Position numbers and translations under genes: made by a program
Shown: piece after piece, positions 7,618 to 15,421 of the stretch
Position numbering within the stretch: the stretch's first letter is position 1
Layout: every line of letters starts with the position of its first letter
Notes under the pieces: generated by a model
Databases searched by the model: none
What the model was told of the DNA's origin: nothing
The model's input: the letters and a program-made list of their open reading frames with translations, nothing else
NCBI GenBank assembly: GCA_023411615.1
Contig: JAEYOR010000063.1
Location: 1 to 31,479 of the forward strand
Origin: Actinomycetes bacterium
GTDB taxonomy: Bacteria; Actinomycetota; Actinomycetes; Actinomycetales; Demequinaceae
Reading direction: 5' to 3'
Length of the DNA stretch: 31,479 nt

Positions 7618-8322
7618 CTAGGCGGTGGCGAGGACCCCATCGATCACGGAGGCAAAGAACCCGAGTCCGTCGGTGCTTGTTGCGCTCGTGCCAACGCCTT
7701 CGGGGCCAAAGCCCGGCTCAACTGCGTGCTCGGGGTGCGGCATCAAGCCCACCACGTTTCCGCGCGCATTCGTCACCCCAGCAATGTCACGGCGGGAGCC
7801 GTTGGGGTTCCACCCCGCGTAGCGGAAGACGACCCGGCCCTCGGCCTCGAGCTCGTCAAGAACGCGCTCATCGGCGACGTACTGGCCGTCCTGATTCTTG
7901 AGCGGGACAACAATCTCGTCACCAGCGGAGTATGCGCTGGTCCACGCGGTCTGGGCGTTCTCGACTCGTAACGTCTGGTCGCGGCACACAAAATGGCGGT
8001 GGTCGTTCTTGATCATCGAGCCCGGCAACAGGTGCACCTCAGTGAGGATCTGGAACCCATTGCAGATTCCGAGGACCGGCATGCCCCCATGTGCGGCGTC
8101 AACCACCTTGTCCATGATGGGCGAGAAGCGCGCGATCGCACCCGCACGCAGATAGTCGCCGTAAGAGAAGCCGCCCGGGAGCACCACGGCATCAACGTTC
8201 TTGAGGTCGGGCTCAGCGTGGAAAAGCGAGACCGGCTCCGCACCGGCGATGCGAATGGCGCGCAAGGCATCGCGGTCGTCGAGCGATCCCGGAAAGGTGA
8301 CGACGCCGATCCGTGCACTCAT
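7618..8322 (-). CDS. purQ: Phosphoribosylformylglycinamidine synthase, glutaminase subunit
   Basis: This 234-residue class I glutamine amidotransferase releases ammonia for the FGAM synthase complex PurS-PurQ-PurL in step 4 of purine synthesis. The nucleophile C87 is in LGICNGFQ and the His-Glu pair is in LMPHPEHAVE. VVLPGGFSYGDYLR (residues 47-60) is the PurQ-specific oxyanion segment. ATG 8322 overlaps the purS TGA as ATGA (8322-8319), so the two are translationally coupled. purL is not in the window. Confidence 0.95.
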   Translation of the reverse strand: MSARIGVVTFPGSLDDRDALRAIRIAGAEPVSLFHAEPDLKNVDAVVLPGGFSYGDYLRAGAIARFSPIMDKVVDAAHGGMPVLGICNGFQILTEVHLLPGSMIKNDHRHFVCRDQTLRVENAQTAWTSAYSAGDEIVVPLKNQDGQYVADERVLDELEAEGRVVFRYAGWNPNGSRRDIAGVTNARGNVVGLMPHPEHAVEPGFGPEGVGTSATSTDGLGFFASVIDGVLATA

Positions 8323-8651
8323 GCGAGGAGGTCCTCGGCGCCCGCAGGCAAGGCCGCGTCGCTCGCGGCGCCGCCGTGATTGCCGCAACCACAGTTGCCG
8401 CCGCACTGCTTGACGCGCACCGAGACGACGTCCTCAATGACGGGGTTGCTCAGCAGCGTCTCTGCTGCATGCTGAACCGTTGCGAGCACCTCGTCGGTGA
8501 TCTCCCCATGAACCTTCAACTCAAAGCGCTTGCCTTGGCGAACCGAGCGGAAACCGTCGATGCCGAGGCGCTCAAGCGCGGCACCGATGGCCTTTCCCTG
8601 GGGGTCGAGAATCTCGGGCTTGGGCATGACGTCCACGATGATCTTGGGCAT
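8319..8651 (-). CDS. purS: Phosphoribosylformylglycinamidine synthase, PurS subunit, with Cys-rich tail
   Basis: The first 82 residues are a complete PurS subunit (PKIIVDVMPKPEILDPQGKAI..., ending in VIEDVVSVRV), the small protein that bridges PurQ and PurL. The family is usually about 80-90 residues; this one is 110. The extra tail holds C83, C87, C89 and H92 (CGGNCGCGNH) and then an Ala-rich end whose coding region overlaps the purQ start. The tail could bind metal or be unstructured; no function is known to me. The start ATG 8651 is placed by a promoter with -10 TAGACT 6 nt upstream. Confidence 0.92.
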   Translation of the reverse strand: MPKIIVDVMPKPEILDPQGKAIGAALERLGIDGFRSVRQGKRFELKVHGEITDEVLATVQHAAETLLSNPVIEDVVSVRVKQCGGNCGCGNHGGAASDAALPAGAEDLLA

Positions 8652-8657
8652 GGGCTC

Positions 8658-8685
8658 AGTCTAGCCCTGGCCCAACCTCACTCAA
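8658..8685 (-). promoter_or_regulatory. purSQ promoter, leaderless type
   Basis: On the minus strand -35 TTGAGT (8685-8680), a 16-bp spacer and -10 TAGACT (8663-8658) precede ATG 8651 by 6 nt. This is one of the clearest housekeeping-type promoters of the window. No Shine-Dalgarno is visible. Confidence 0.65.
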
Positions 8686-8702
8686 GGGTGCCAGATGGCC
8701 CG

Positions 8703-9233
8703 TCAGCAGACCCAGGTGTACGTGATTTCCGTGGTCGTCAGCCACGTCGCCAGCTTCTGGGACTGCGACTGCCAGTACGCGATGTCGCCCGAGTACTCGA
8801 CAAAGATGCCAACGTCGTCGCCCGATTCAGGCGGAGCAACCGTGGCCACGCCGCGCATCGTCGCGAGCACACCGCCCGCGCCCCCGCGAGGCAAGGTCCC
8901 CGCTATTCCAGCTGCAGCGTCGGCGTCAGTGTCAACGACGGCGTCGTCCTCGCTGTTGCCAAAGCCGCCCGAGAGCCACGCCTCGATATTCAGTTGAGGG
9001 TCCGGAAACTCGTCGATGTTGGCAGGGTCGTATTGATACCACGTCGTGCCGTCAACAGTGAGAGTCTCGTTGCCGCACGCGGGGTAGAACGCGACATCGG
9101 CCGTAATCGCCTTGACGTAGCCCGGATTGCCGAAGTCGTGGCGATCAGAGGGACCGGCGTTTTCCGGTTCGGCGGCGCAACCCGTTGCGAGAAAGAGGGC
9201 CGCGGCGGCCGATACGACGAGGCGAAGGTTCAT
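8703..9233 (-). CDS. Putative lipoprotein of unknown function
   Basis: I do not recognise the mature domain. The 176-residue product starts MNLRLVVSAAAALFLATGC, a short basic n-region, a hydrophobic core and a lipobox-like ATGC with the lipidated cysteine at 19. The mature part is acidic, with FYPACGNETL, WYQYDP and a C-terminal TYTWVC, so two further cysteines could form a disulfide. Start choice is uncertain: ATG 9251 (MERYQRMNLR...) is equally compatible with a signal peptide, and neither has a good Shine-Dalgarno. It lies downstream of the Septum_form-like lipoprotein on the same strand, separated by a strong hairpin. Confidence 0.65.
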   Translation of the reverse strand: MNLRLVVSAAAALFLATGCAAEPENAGPSDRHDFGNPGYVKAITADVAFYPACGNETLTVDGTTWYQYDPANIDEFPDPQLNIEAWLSGGFGNSEDDAVVDTDADAAAGIAGTLPRGGAGGVLATMRGVATVAPPESGDDVGIFVEYSGDIAYWQSQSQKLATWLTTTEITYTWVC

Positions 9234-9274
9234 GCGCTGATAACGCTCCATACCGGCTTTTCGTTGGGAAATGG

Positions 9275-9318
9275 CGATCCCGCCGCCCTCGCGACATGGC
9301 GCGACGACGGCGGGATCG
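9275..9318 (-). terminator. Hairpin between the two lipoprotein genes
   Basis: A perfect 11-bp stem pairs CGATCCCGCCG (9275-9285) with CGGCGGGATCG (9308-9318). It follows the stop of the upstream lipoprotein gene (9356) on the minus strand. Only a weak T stretch follows, so it may attenuate rather than end transcription. Confidence 0.6.
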
Positions 9319-9355
9319 GTGCCCGTCAATGTGGGCGAAAGCTCGCTGAGCGAAC

Positions 9356-9781
9356 TTACAGGTTTGAGCCCTTGAGCGAACCCGTCACGGTGTCCTCGGC
9401 AGGCATGAGGATGCACACGATGTCACGGTCACCCGAGGACCACGACTGGCTCGAGGGGGTGAGGTGCGTGAAGAACAGCGTGGACTCCTGGTAGTCCGTG
9501 CCCACGTAGGTCTTGAACTCGGCCAGGCAGTACTCGTCAGCCTCGTCGCCAACCTCGATCATGTTGTACGACTCGAGCGACGACTTCTTGACGGCGTAGA
9601 CCTCGCCCTCGTGCTCCTTGTCGCAGCCAACAACGGGCAGGCTCTCGACCTGAGTCGACGCGTCAAGCAGGCCGTTCAAGCACTGACCCGCCTCAAACTC
9701 CTGGGCGCTCTTACTGCAACCTGCCAGCACAGCAATGCCCAGAGCAATCACGCCGACCACGCTCATACGACGCAACTTCAT
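9356..9781 (-). CDS. Septum_form-like lipoprotein (first copy)
   Basis: This 141-residue protein has a signal peptide with the canonical lipobox VLAGC (lipid Cys22), so it should be anchored outside the membrane. The mature part shows GQCLN, VVGCDKEHEGEVYAV, EYCLAEF and DIVCILMP. These four cysteines and the C-x2-EHxxEVY signature fit the actinobacterial Septum_form domain, a family of unclear function. ATG 9781 is preceded by GGGAGGAA at good spacing; the longer frame to 9808 is rejected. A paralogue of similar size lies at 21823-22263 and keeps the cysteines and the trailing GSLK segment. Confidence 0.8.
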   Translation of the reverse strand: MKLRRMSVVGVIALGIAVLAGCSKSAQEFEAGQCLNGLLDASTQVESLPVVGCDKEHEGEVYAVKKSSLESYNMIEVGDEADEYCLAEFKTYVGTDYQESTLFFTHLTPSSQSWSSGDRDIVCILMPAEDTVTGSLKGSNL

Positions 9782-9821
9782 GTGTTTCCTCCCTTGAACC
9801 CTCGGCATGAGGGCATAGAAA

Positions 9822-9841
9822 ACGGGAGCCCATGCTCCCGT
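9822..9841 (-). terminator. Intrinsic terminator behind purC
   Basis: A perfect 8-bp stem, ACGGGAGC (9822-9829) with GCTCCCGT (9834-9841), has a 4-nt loop. On the minus strand it is followed by TTTTCT (counting the last stem base), as in an intrinsic terminator. It lies between purC and the lipoprotein gene. Confidence 0.75.
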
Positions 9842-9858
9842 AGCGCGCCTAACTTAGC

Positions 9859-9874
9859 AGTGATCCACATCACA
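9859..9874. promoter_or_regulatory. CRP/GlxR-like palindrome upstream of the lipoprotein gene
   Basis: AGTGA-N6-TCACA (TGTGA-N6-TCACT on the minus strand) differs at one position from the CRP-family consensus TGTGA-N6-TCACA. It overlaps a second dyad, CACAT-TGC-ATGTG (9871-9883). The sites lie between purC and the terminator, so any target is uncertain; the lipoprotein gene at 9781 is the nearest. Confidence 0.4.
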
Positions 9875-9941
9875 TTGCATGTGAACCGGTTGACAATAAT
9901 CGGTCTCCGAACATGCCTCGGTTCGCGAGGTTCCAGGCGCT

Positions 9942-10835
9942 TCAGCCGACCAGTCGGTCGTAAGCCTCGAGGTAGCGCGACCGGGTCCGATCGATGATCT
10001 CAGCAGGGAGCGGCGGAGGCGGCGTGTCACCGTGGCGATCCCAGCCGCAGTCCGGCGAGGTGAGCCAATCCCGGACAAACTGCTTGTCGAAACTCGGCTG
10101 CGGATGGCCCGGCTCCCACGTATCGACCGGCCAGTACCGACTTGAATCCGGGGTCAGCACCTCGTCAGCCACCATGATCGCGCCACTCGCGTCGCGCCCA
10201 AACTCAAACTTGGTGTCAGCGAGAATGATGCCCCGGGTCAAGGCAATCTCATGAGCCCTTTCGTACATCGCGAGCGTGAGGTCGCGCAGCGCAGTCGCGT
10301 CCTCGTCGCCAATCAATGCGACCACGTCCTCGAAAGTGACGTTGATGTCGTGGTCCCCCACCGCGGCCTTTGTCGCCGGGGTGAAGATCGGATGCGGCAA
10401 GCGCGAGCCATCCTCGAGGCCCTCAGGCAGCGCGATGCCGCACACCGTGCCGCACTCGCGATACTCGGCGAGACCTGAGCCAGTGAGGTAACCCCGCGCC
10501 ACACACTCGACCGGGAACATGTCGAGCCGCCGCACCACCATGGCGCGCCCTTGCACCTGCACGGGGACGTCGGCCTCAACAGTGTGATCACGCACCACAT
10601 CGCGCAAGCGATCGAACCACCACAGCGACAATGCCGTCAGGACACCGCCCTTGCCGGGGATCTCCGAGGGGAGCACCCAGTCGTATGCGCTGATGCGGTC
10701 CGACGCCACGACGAGCATGACATCGCCGTTCGGGTGGGCAGACTCAGGCACATAAAGGTCACGAACCTTGCCGCTGTACACGTGGCGCCATCCCGAAATC
10801 GGCACCACCTCAGGCGGTGCAGAGAAACCAGGCAT
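9942..10835 (-). CDS. purC: SAICAR synthetase
   Basis: This 297-residue enzyme joins CAIR and aspartate with ATP to give SAICAR, step 8 of purine synthesis. SGKVRDLY (residues 21-28) is the nucleotide-binding start, SDRISAYD (45-52) is the substrate motif, and VECVARGYLTGSG and ADTKFEFG are present as in the long actinobacterial/yeast-like form. ATG 10835 is 2 nt after the purD TAG, so the pair is an operon and probably translationally coupled. A terminator follows at 9822-9841. Confidence 0.96.
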   Translation of the reverse strand: MPGFSAPPEVVPISGWRHVYSGKVRDLYVPESAHPNGDVMLVVASDRISAYDWVLPSEIPGKGGVLTALSLWWFDRLRDVVRDHTVEADVPVQVQGRAMVVRRLDMFPVECVARGYLTGSGLAEYRECGTVCGIALPEGLEDGSRLPHPIFTPATKAAVGDHDINVTFEDVVALIGDEDATALRDLTLAMYERAHEIALTRGIILADTKFEFGRDASGAIMVADEVLTPDSSRYWPVDTWEPGHPQPSFDKQFVRDWLTSPDCGWDRHGDTPPPPLPAEIIDRTRSRYLEAYDRLVG

Positions 10836-10837
10836 TC

Positions 10838-12142
10838 CTAATGCACCTCGGCATCTGCGGCGTCGGCATGTGCCACCGCCAAGGCGATATCGGAGCGGTT
10901 GTGAGCGCCTTCCAACGTGATGTAGTCGACGCCCTTATAGGCCCTCTCGCGTGCCGCGGCCAACGTGGCGCCCTGACCGACCACCGACAGCACACGACCG
11001 CCAGCGGACACCAAAGTGCCTTCGTCCGTGAACGCGGTGCCAGCGTGCAGCACATGCACATCCGGCTCATCCTCGACCTCGGCGAGGCCCCCGATCGGGT
11101 CCCCCGAACGTGGCGTCGCCGGGTAACCCTTCGCCGCGATCACCACGGTGACGGCGCCGCCTTCCTGCCACTCGAGTGGTGGAAGATCACTGAGGCGGCC
11201 CTCGGCTGCGGCAAGCAGGACACCCGCAAGCGGAGTCCGCAATTGGGCGAGCACCGCTTGAGTCTCCGGATCACCAAAACGCGCGTTGAACTCAACCACT
11301 CTCAGGCCCTTGGACGTGAGCGCGAGACCGCAGTAGAGCACCCCAACAAACGGCGTGCCACGGCGCGCCATCTCGTCGATCGTCGGTTGCGCCACCGTGG
11401 ACACCACCGTGTGAGCAAGGTCGGCGGGCGCCCATGGCAATGGCGTGTACGCGCCCATTCCACCTGTGTTGGGCCCCTCGTCGCCATCGAAGGCACGCTT
11501 GAAGTCCTGTGCCGGCTGCAACGGCACCACGCTGCGGCCGTCCGAAATGCAAAAGAGGCTCACCTCGGGCCCGTCGAGATACTCCTCGACCACCACAACT
11601 CCGCCTGCTTCAATGACACCGAGACCGTGTGCGACCGCTTCCTTACGGTTGTCCGTCACCACCACGCCCTTGCCTGCTGCCAAGCCGTCGTCCTTGACGA
11701 CGTAGGGGGCACCAAATTCGTCGAGGGCCGCTTCCAGCTCGGCGGGGGTCGCACATACCCGCGGCTCGGCCGTTGGCACGTTGGCCGCCGCCATGATCTC
11801 TTTTGCGAAGGCCTTCGACCCTTCGAGCTTTGCTGCCGCGGCGTCGGGCCCAAAGGTGGGGAATCCCGCCGCTCGCAGCGCGTCGGCCACACCGGCCACG
11901 AGAGGCGCTTCTGGGCCGATGACCACGAGGTTGGCGCCCACTTCCGTCGCAAGTTCCGTCACCGCTCGCGGATCGAGCGGGTTGCCCTGATGGAGCACGG
12001 TGGGCATGCCTTTGACGCTGACCACTGAGCCGATGCCCGGGTTGCCGGGCAGTGCGTGCAGTGCGCCGACGGCGGGGTCTTGGCAAAGTGCCCGGGCGAG
12101 AGCATGCTCGCGCGCGCCGGAACCGACGAGGAGGATCTTCAC
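10838..12142 (-). CDS. purD: Phosphoribosylamine-glycine ligase (GAR synthetase)
   Basis: This 434-residue ATP-grasp enzyme makes GAR, step 2 of purine synthesis. It shows ILLVGSGAREHALA at the N-terminus, LPGNPGIG, VVIGPEAPLVAG, the ATP-grasp segments GAPYVVKDDGLAAGKGVVV and GPNTGGMGAYTPLPW, and the metal-binding FNARFGDPETQ. Translation starts with GTG at 12142, because no ATG precedes MKILLVGSG and TAGGCT sits 7 nt upstream. It is the first gene of purD-purC. Confidence 0.96.
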   Translation of the reverse strand: MKILLVGSGAREHALARALCQDPAVGALHALPGNPGIGSVVSVKGMPTVLHQGNPLDPRAVTELATEVGANLVVIGPEAPLVAGVADALRAAGFPTFGPDAAAAKLEGSKAFAKEIMAAANVPTAEPRVCATPAELEAALDEFGAPYVVKDDGLAAGKGVVVTDNRKEAVAHGLGVIEAGGVVVVEEYLDGPEVSLFCISDGRSVVPLQPAQDFKRAFDGDEGPNTGGMGAYTPLPWAPADLAHTVVSTVAQPTIDEMARRGTPFVGVLYCGLALTSKGLRVVEFNARFGDPETQAVLAQLRTPLAGVLLAAAEGRLSDLPPLEWQEGGAVTVVIAAKGYPATPRSGDPIGGLAEVEDEPDVHVLHAGTAFTDEGTLVSAGGRVLSVVGQGATLAAARERAYKGVDYITLEGAHNRSDIALAVAHADAADAEVH

Positions 12143-12149
12143 GTCGTCC

Positions 12150-12155
12150 AGCCTA
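12150..12155 (-). promoter_or_regulatory. Leaderless-type -10 of purDC
   Basis: On the minus strand TAGGCT is followed by 7 nt and GTG 12142. No Shine-Dalgarno is present and no convincing -35 is seen. The rest of the gap to purA (12156-12236) holds no gene. Confidence 0.5.
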
Positions 12156-12236
12156 ACCAGTGCGGGTGGGCCTCGTCTCCCGCCGATGTTCGCCGAGAGA
12201 TGACCCGAGGCTCAGGTGGGCGGGCGAGGACGGGTA

Positions 12237-13532
12237 CTAGAGGCGCGCGTGGAGGAGGTCGTGACGCACGATGATCTCGTCGCGTGCCGGGCCCACGCCG
12301 ATCGCGGAGATGCGGCAGCCCGAGATCTTCTCGAGCGCGACGACGTAGTCCTGGGCGTTGCGCGGGAGATCGCCAAACTCGCGTGCCGCCGAGATGTCCT
12401 CTTCCCAACCGGGGAATGTCTCGTAGATCGGCACCGCAGCGGCGAAGTCCGCCTGGTCCTGTGGCAATTCATCCACTCGCTTGCCACCCACCTCGTAAGC
12501 GACGCACACAGGAATCGCCTTGATGCCGGTCAACACATCGAGCTTTGTCAGCACAAGGTCAGTGAGTCCATTGACGCGCGCCGAGTAGCGGGCGATGACA
12601 GCGTCATACCACCCACAGCGACGCGGCCTTCCGGTGGTGGTGCCAAACTCGTGGCCCACATTGCGCAAGCGCTCGCCCCACTCGTCCTCAAGCTCCGTGG
12701 GGAACGGTCCCTCGCCCACACGCGTCGTGTACGCCTTGACGATGCCAATGACCGAATCGATCTTGGTGGGTCCCACACCAGAGCCGGTGCACGCGCCACC
12801 TGCCGTCGCGTTGGAGGACGTGACAAAGGGGTAGGTGCCGTGATCGACGTCGAGCATCGTCGCTTGACCACCCTCGAACAGGACCGTCTTGCCGGCATCG
12901 AGGGCCTGATTGAGGACGAGCGACGTATCCGTCACCATGGGCGCCAAGCGGTCCCGGTAGGTGAGCAGCTCCTCGGCGACCTCGTCCACGGTGATCGCGC
13001 GGCGGTTGTACACCTTGACGAGCAGGTGATTCTTCGCGGCGAGTGCGCCTTCGATCTTGTCGCGCAAGACGGCCTCGTCAAACAAGTCGCCCATGCGGAT
13101 ACCGACGCGGTTGATCTTGTCCGCGTATGCGGGACCGATGCCGCGGCCCGTGGTGCCGATTTTGCGCTTGCCAAGGAAGCGCTCCGTCACCTGATCGAGG
13201 GTGCGCGCATACGGCGCGATGACGTGGGCGGCGTTCGAGATGAGCAACTTGGACGGGTCCACGCCGCGCTCAATCAAGGCGTCAAGCTCCGACATCAAAA
13301 CGTTGATGTCCACCACGACGCCATTGCCGATGACGGGCGTGACATCGGGCGTGAGGATGCCCGATGGCAAGAGATGGAGGGCGAACTTCTGGTCGCCGAT
13401 CACCACAGTGTGACCAGCGTTGTTGCCGCCATTGAACTTCACGACATAGTCGACGCGGCTTCCGAGGACATCGGTGGCCTTGCCTTTGCCTTCGTCGCCC
13501 CATTGGGCTCCGACGATCACGACGCCTGGCAT
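12237..13532 (-). CDS. purA: Adenylosuccinate synthetase
   Basis: This 431-residue enzyme makes adenylosuccinate from IMP and aspartate with GTP, the first AMP-specific step. QWGDEGKGK (residues 10-18) with D13 and H41 in NNAGHTVV match the catalytic pair of the E. coli enzyme. GTTGRGIGPAYADK, EGGQATMLDVDHGTYPFVTSSN and KLDVLTG are all conserved, and the length is normal. ATG 13532 has the Shine-Dalgarno GGGGAGGG, unlike the leaderless neighbours. It is the gene upstream of purD on the same strand, with a 94-bp gap. Confidence 0.97.
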   Translation of the reverse strand: MPGVVIVGAQWGDEGKGKATDVLGSRVDYVVKFNGGNNAGHTVVIGDQKFALHLLPSGILTPDVTPVIGNGVVVDINVLMSELDALIERGVDPSKLLISNAAHVIAPYARTLDQVTERFLGKRKIGTTGRGIGPAYADKINRVGIRMGDLFDEAVLRDKIEGALAAKNHLLVKVYNRRAITVDEVAEELLTYRDRLAPMVTDTSLVLNQALDAGKTVLFEGGQATMLDVDHGTYPFVTSSNATAGGACTGSGVGPTKIDSVIGIVKAYTTRVGEGPFPTELEDEWGERLRNVGHEFGTTTGRPRRCGWYDAVIARYSARVNGLTDLVLTKLDVLTGIKAIPVCVAYEVGGKRVDELPQDQADFAAAVPIYETFPGWEEDISAAREFGDLPRNAQDYVVALEKISGCRISAIGVGPARDEIIVRHDLLHARL

Positions 13533-13591
13533 GGCGCCCTCCCCTCACCCGGTCGACGCCGGGGCTTGGTGGTAGTGGGTGGAACGTGCAA

Positions 13592-13624
13592 ACGCCCCCG
13601 GTGCAATCTAGCGACCGGGGGCGT
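13592..13624 (-). terminator. Terminator behind fba
   Basis: A perfect 11-bp stem, ACGCCCCCGGT (13592-13602) with ACCGGGGGCGT (13614-13624), has an 11-nt loop. On the minus strand a short T run follows. It lies 16 bp behind the fba stop and ahead of purA. Confidence 0.75.
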
Positions 13625-13639
13625 TCCGCATCACTGTTG

Positions 13640-14659
13640 CTAGATCTTCTTACCAGCCGAGCCAAGCTGCTGGCACGCCTCGACAACGCGAGCGGCCATG
13701 CCTGCCTCAGCCAGCTTGCCCCAAGCGCGCGGGTCGTAGGCCTTCTTGTTGCCCCACTCGCCGTCAACCTTGAGGACGCCGTCGTAGTTCTTCATCATGT
13801 GGTCAACGACGGGACGCGTGTATGCGTACTGGGTGTCCGTGTCGATGTTCATCTTGACCACGCCGTGGCTCACGGCAGTGGCGATCTCTTCGGCAGTGGA
13901 GCCCGAACCACCGTGGAAGACGAGGTCGAAGGGCTTGTCCTTGCCGAACTTCGCGCCGGCGGCTGCCTGGATGTCACCGAGAATCTCGGGACGGAGCTTG
14001 ACCGCGCCGGGCTTGTAGGCGCCGTGCACGTTGCCGAACGTGAGCGCCGTCAGGTAGCGGCCCTTCTCGCCCAGGCCAAGCTTCTCGATGGTGGCGATGC
14101 CGTCCTCAGGGGTCGAGTACAGCTTGTCGTTGATCTCGGCGGAGTGACCGTCCTCTTCACCACCGACAACACCGATCTCGATCTCGAGGATGGTACGGGC
14201 GGCCTGCGACAGCTCAAGGAGCTCCTCGGCGATGGCGAGGTTCTCGTCCATGGGGACGGTCGAGCCATCCCACATGTGCGAGTTGAAGATCGGCGAGCCA
14301 CCGGCGGCAACCTGGTCCGCCTCGATCTTGAGCAGCGGCTTGAGCCAGTTGTCCAAGTACGTCTTGTGGCAGTGGTCGGTGTGCAGAGCAATCGTCACGC
14401 CGTAGGAGTTCGCCACCTCACGGGCGTAAGCGGCCAAGGCGAGCGAGCCGACAACCTGGTCCTTGATCGTGCTGCCGGAGGCGTACTGACCGCCACCGAC
14501 GGAAACCTGGATGATGCCGTCCGACTCAGCCTCGGCAAAGCCCTGGATGGCCGCGGTGACGGTGGACGACGACGTGATGTTGATCGCGGGGAAGGCATAG
14601 CCGCCGGCCTTGGCGGCGTCCAGCATCGCGGCATACGACTCAACGGTGGCGATAGCCAT
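13640..14659 (-). CDS. fba: Class II fructose-bisphosphate aldolase
   Basis: This 339-residue zinc enzyme cleaves fructose 1,6-bisphosphate to DHAP and glyceraldehyde 3-phosphate in glycolysis and runs in reverse in gluconeogenesis. The zinc and base motif is HTDHCHK (residues 93-99). EIEIGVVGGEEDG, FGNVHGAY, FHGGSGS and KMNIDTDTQYAYTRP are the other class II landmarks, and length and sequence fit the IIa branch found in actinobacteria. ATG 14659 is preceded by AGGAG at good spacing; the frame extends upstream without domain support. A terminator follows. A candidate -10, CAGAAT, lies about 45 bp upstream. Confidence 0.96.
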   Translation of the reverse strand: MAIATVESYAAMLDAAKAGGYAFPAINITSSSTVTAAIQGFAEAESDGIIQVSVGGGQYASGSTIKDQVVGSLALAAYAREVANSYGVTIALHTDHCHKTYLDNWLKPLLKIEADQVAAGGSPIFNSHMWDGSTVPMDENLAIAEELLELSQAARTILEIEIGVVGGEEDGHSAEINDKLYSTPEDGIATIEKLGLGEKGRYLTALTFGNVHGAYKPGAVKLRPEILGDIQAAAGAKFGKDKPFDLVFHGGSGSTAEEIATAVSHGVVKMNIDTDTQYAYTRPVVDHMMKNYDGVLKVDGEWGNKKAYDPRAWGKLAEAGMAARVVEACQQLGSAGKKI

Positions 14660-14742
14660 TGCGTTACTCCTGAACGTGAGAGGGAACGAACCGCAAACCA
14701 TTCTGTCAGATGCGGGACCCGATCTGCGCTGGTCTTTGGTCC

Positions 14743-15414
14743 TCAGTTGACTCCGTCGCCATGCCCCGCCGCAATATCGGCGTGAAGAGTGATCCACCGG
14801 TGCATCGCAATCGCCGCTGCCGCGCCAGCATTGATCGAACGTGTCGACCCGTATTGAGCGATGGCGAGCGTCGCGTCGGCCGCCTCCCGCATCGCGTCGG
14901 ACAAGCCGACGCTCTCTTGGCCGAAGACGAGCACACACTCCCTTTCTACGGGGTACGTCTCAAGGGGAACCGAGCCCGGAAGGTTGTCGATGGCAAGCAC
15001 GCCCAGGCCCGCCTCACTCGCCCACGCAATGAACTCTTCCACCGTCGAGTGGTGACGAATGTGCTGGTATCTGTCGGTCACCATGGCGCCTCGACGGTTC
15101 CAACGGCGGTTGCCCACAATGTGCACCTCGTGTGCCATGAAGGCATTCGCCGTGCGCACCACGGAGCCGATATTGAAGTCGTGCTGCCAGTTCTCGATGG
15201 CCACGTGAAAAGGGTGGCGGCGCGCATCGAGGTCCGCCACAATCGCCTCATGCGTCCAATAGCGGTAGCGGTCAACCACGTTGCGGCGGTCGCCCTCGGC
15301 GAGGAGTCGGCGATCAAAGCGAGGGTCAGTGGGCCAGTCGCCGTTCCACGGACCCACGCCCACCTCATCCTGAGGGGACACCTGGAACTCGTTGTCGCTT
15401 ATCGGTTCTGTCAC
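14743..15414 (-). CDS. SpoU/TrmH-family RNA 2'-O-methyltransferase
   Basis: This 223-residue SPOUT protein uses SAM to methylate ribose 2'-OH in tRNA or rRNA. Motif 1 is FNIGSVVRTANAF (residues 80-92), motif 2 is LVFGQESVGLS (162-172) and motif 3 is YGSTRSINAGAAAAIAMHRW (188-207), which form the knot and SAM pocket. The target nucleotide is unknown. The likely start is GTG 15414, 7 nt after the purT stop; a longer frame to 15483 overlaps purT and has no Shine-Dalgarno. Tight spacing implies co-transcription with purT. Confidence 0.87.
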   Translation of the reverse strand: MTEPISDNEFQVSPQDEVGVGPWNGDWPTDPRFDRRLLAEGDRRNVVDRYRYWTHEAIVADLDARRHPFHVAIENWQHDFNIGSVVRTANAFMAHEVHIVGNRRWNRRGAMVTDRYQHIRHHSTVEEFIAWASEAGLGVLAIDNLPGSVPLETYPVERECVLVFGQESVGLSDAMREAADATLAIAQYGSTRSINAGAAAAIAMHRWITLHADIAAGHGDGVN

Positions 15415-15421
15415 GGTGAAC

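Noticed and set aside
9890..9895. Perfect TTGACA on the plus strand
   Set aside because: No matching -10 at 16-18 bp and no plus-strand gene downstream.
13533..13591. Riboswitch or leader upstream of purA
   Set aside because: Only a Shine-Dalgarno and the fba terminator are seen; no conserved purine-aptamer core.
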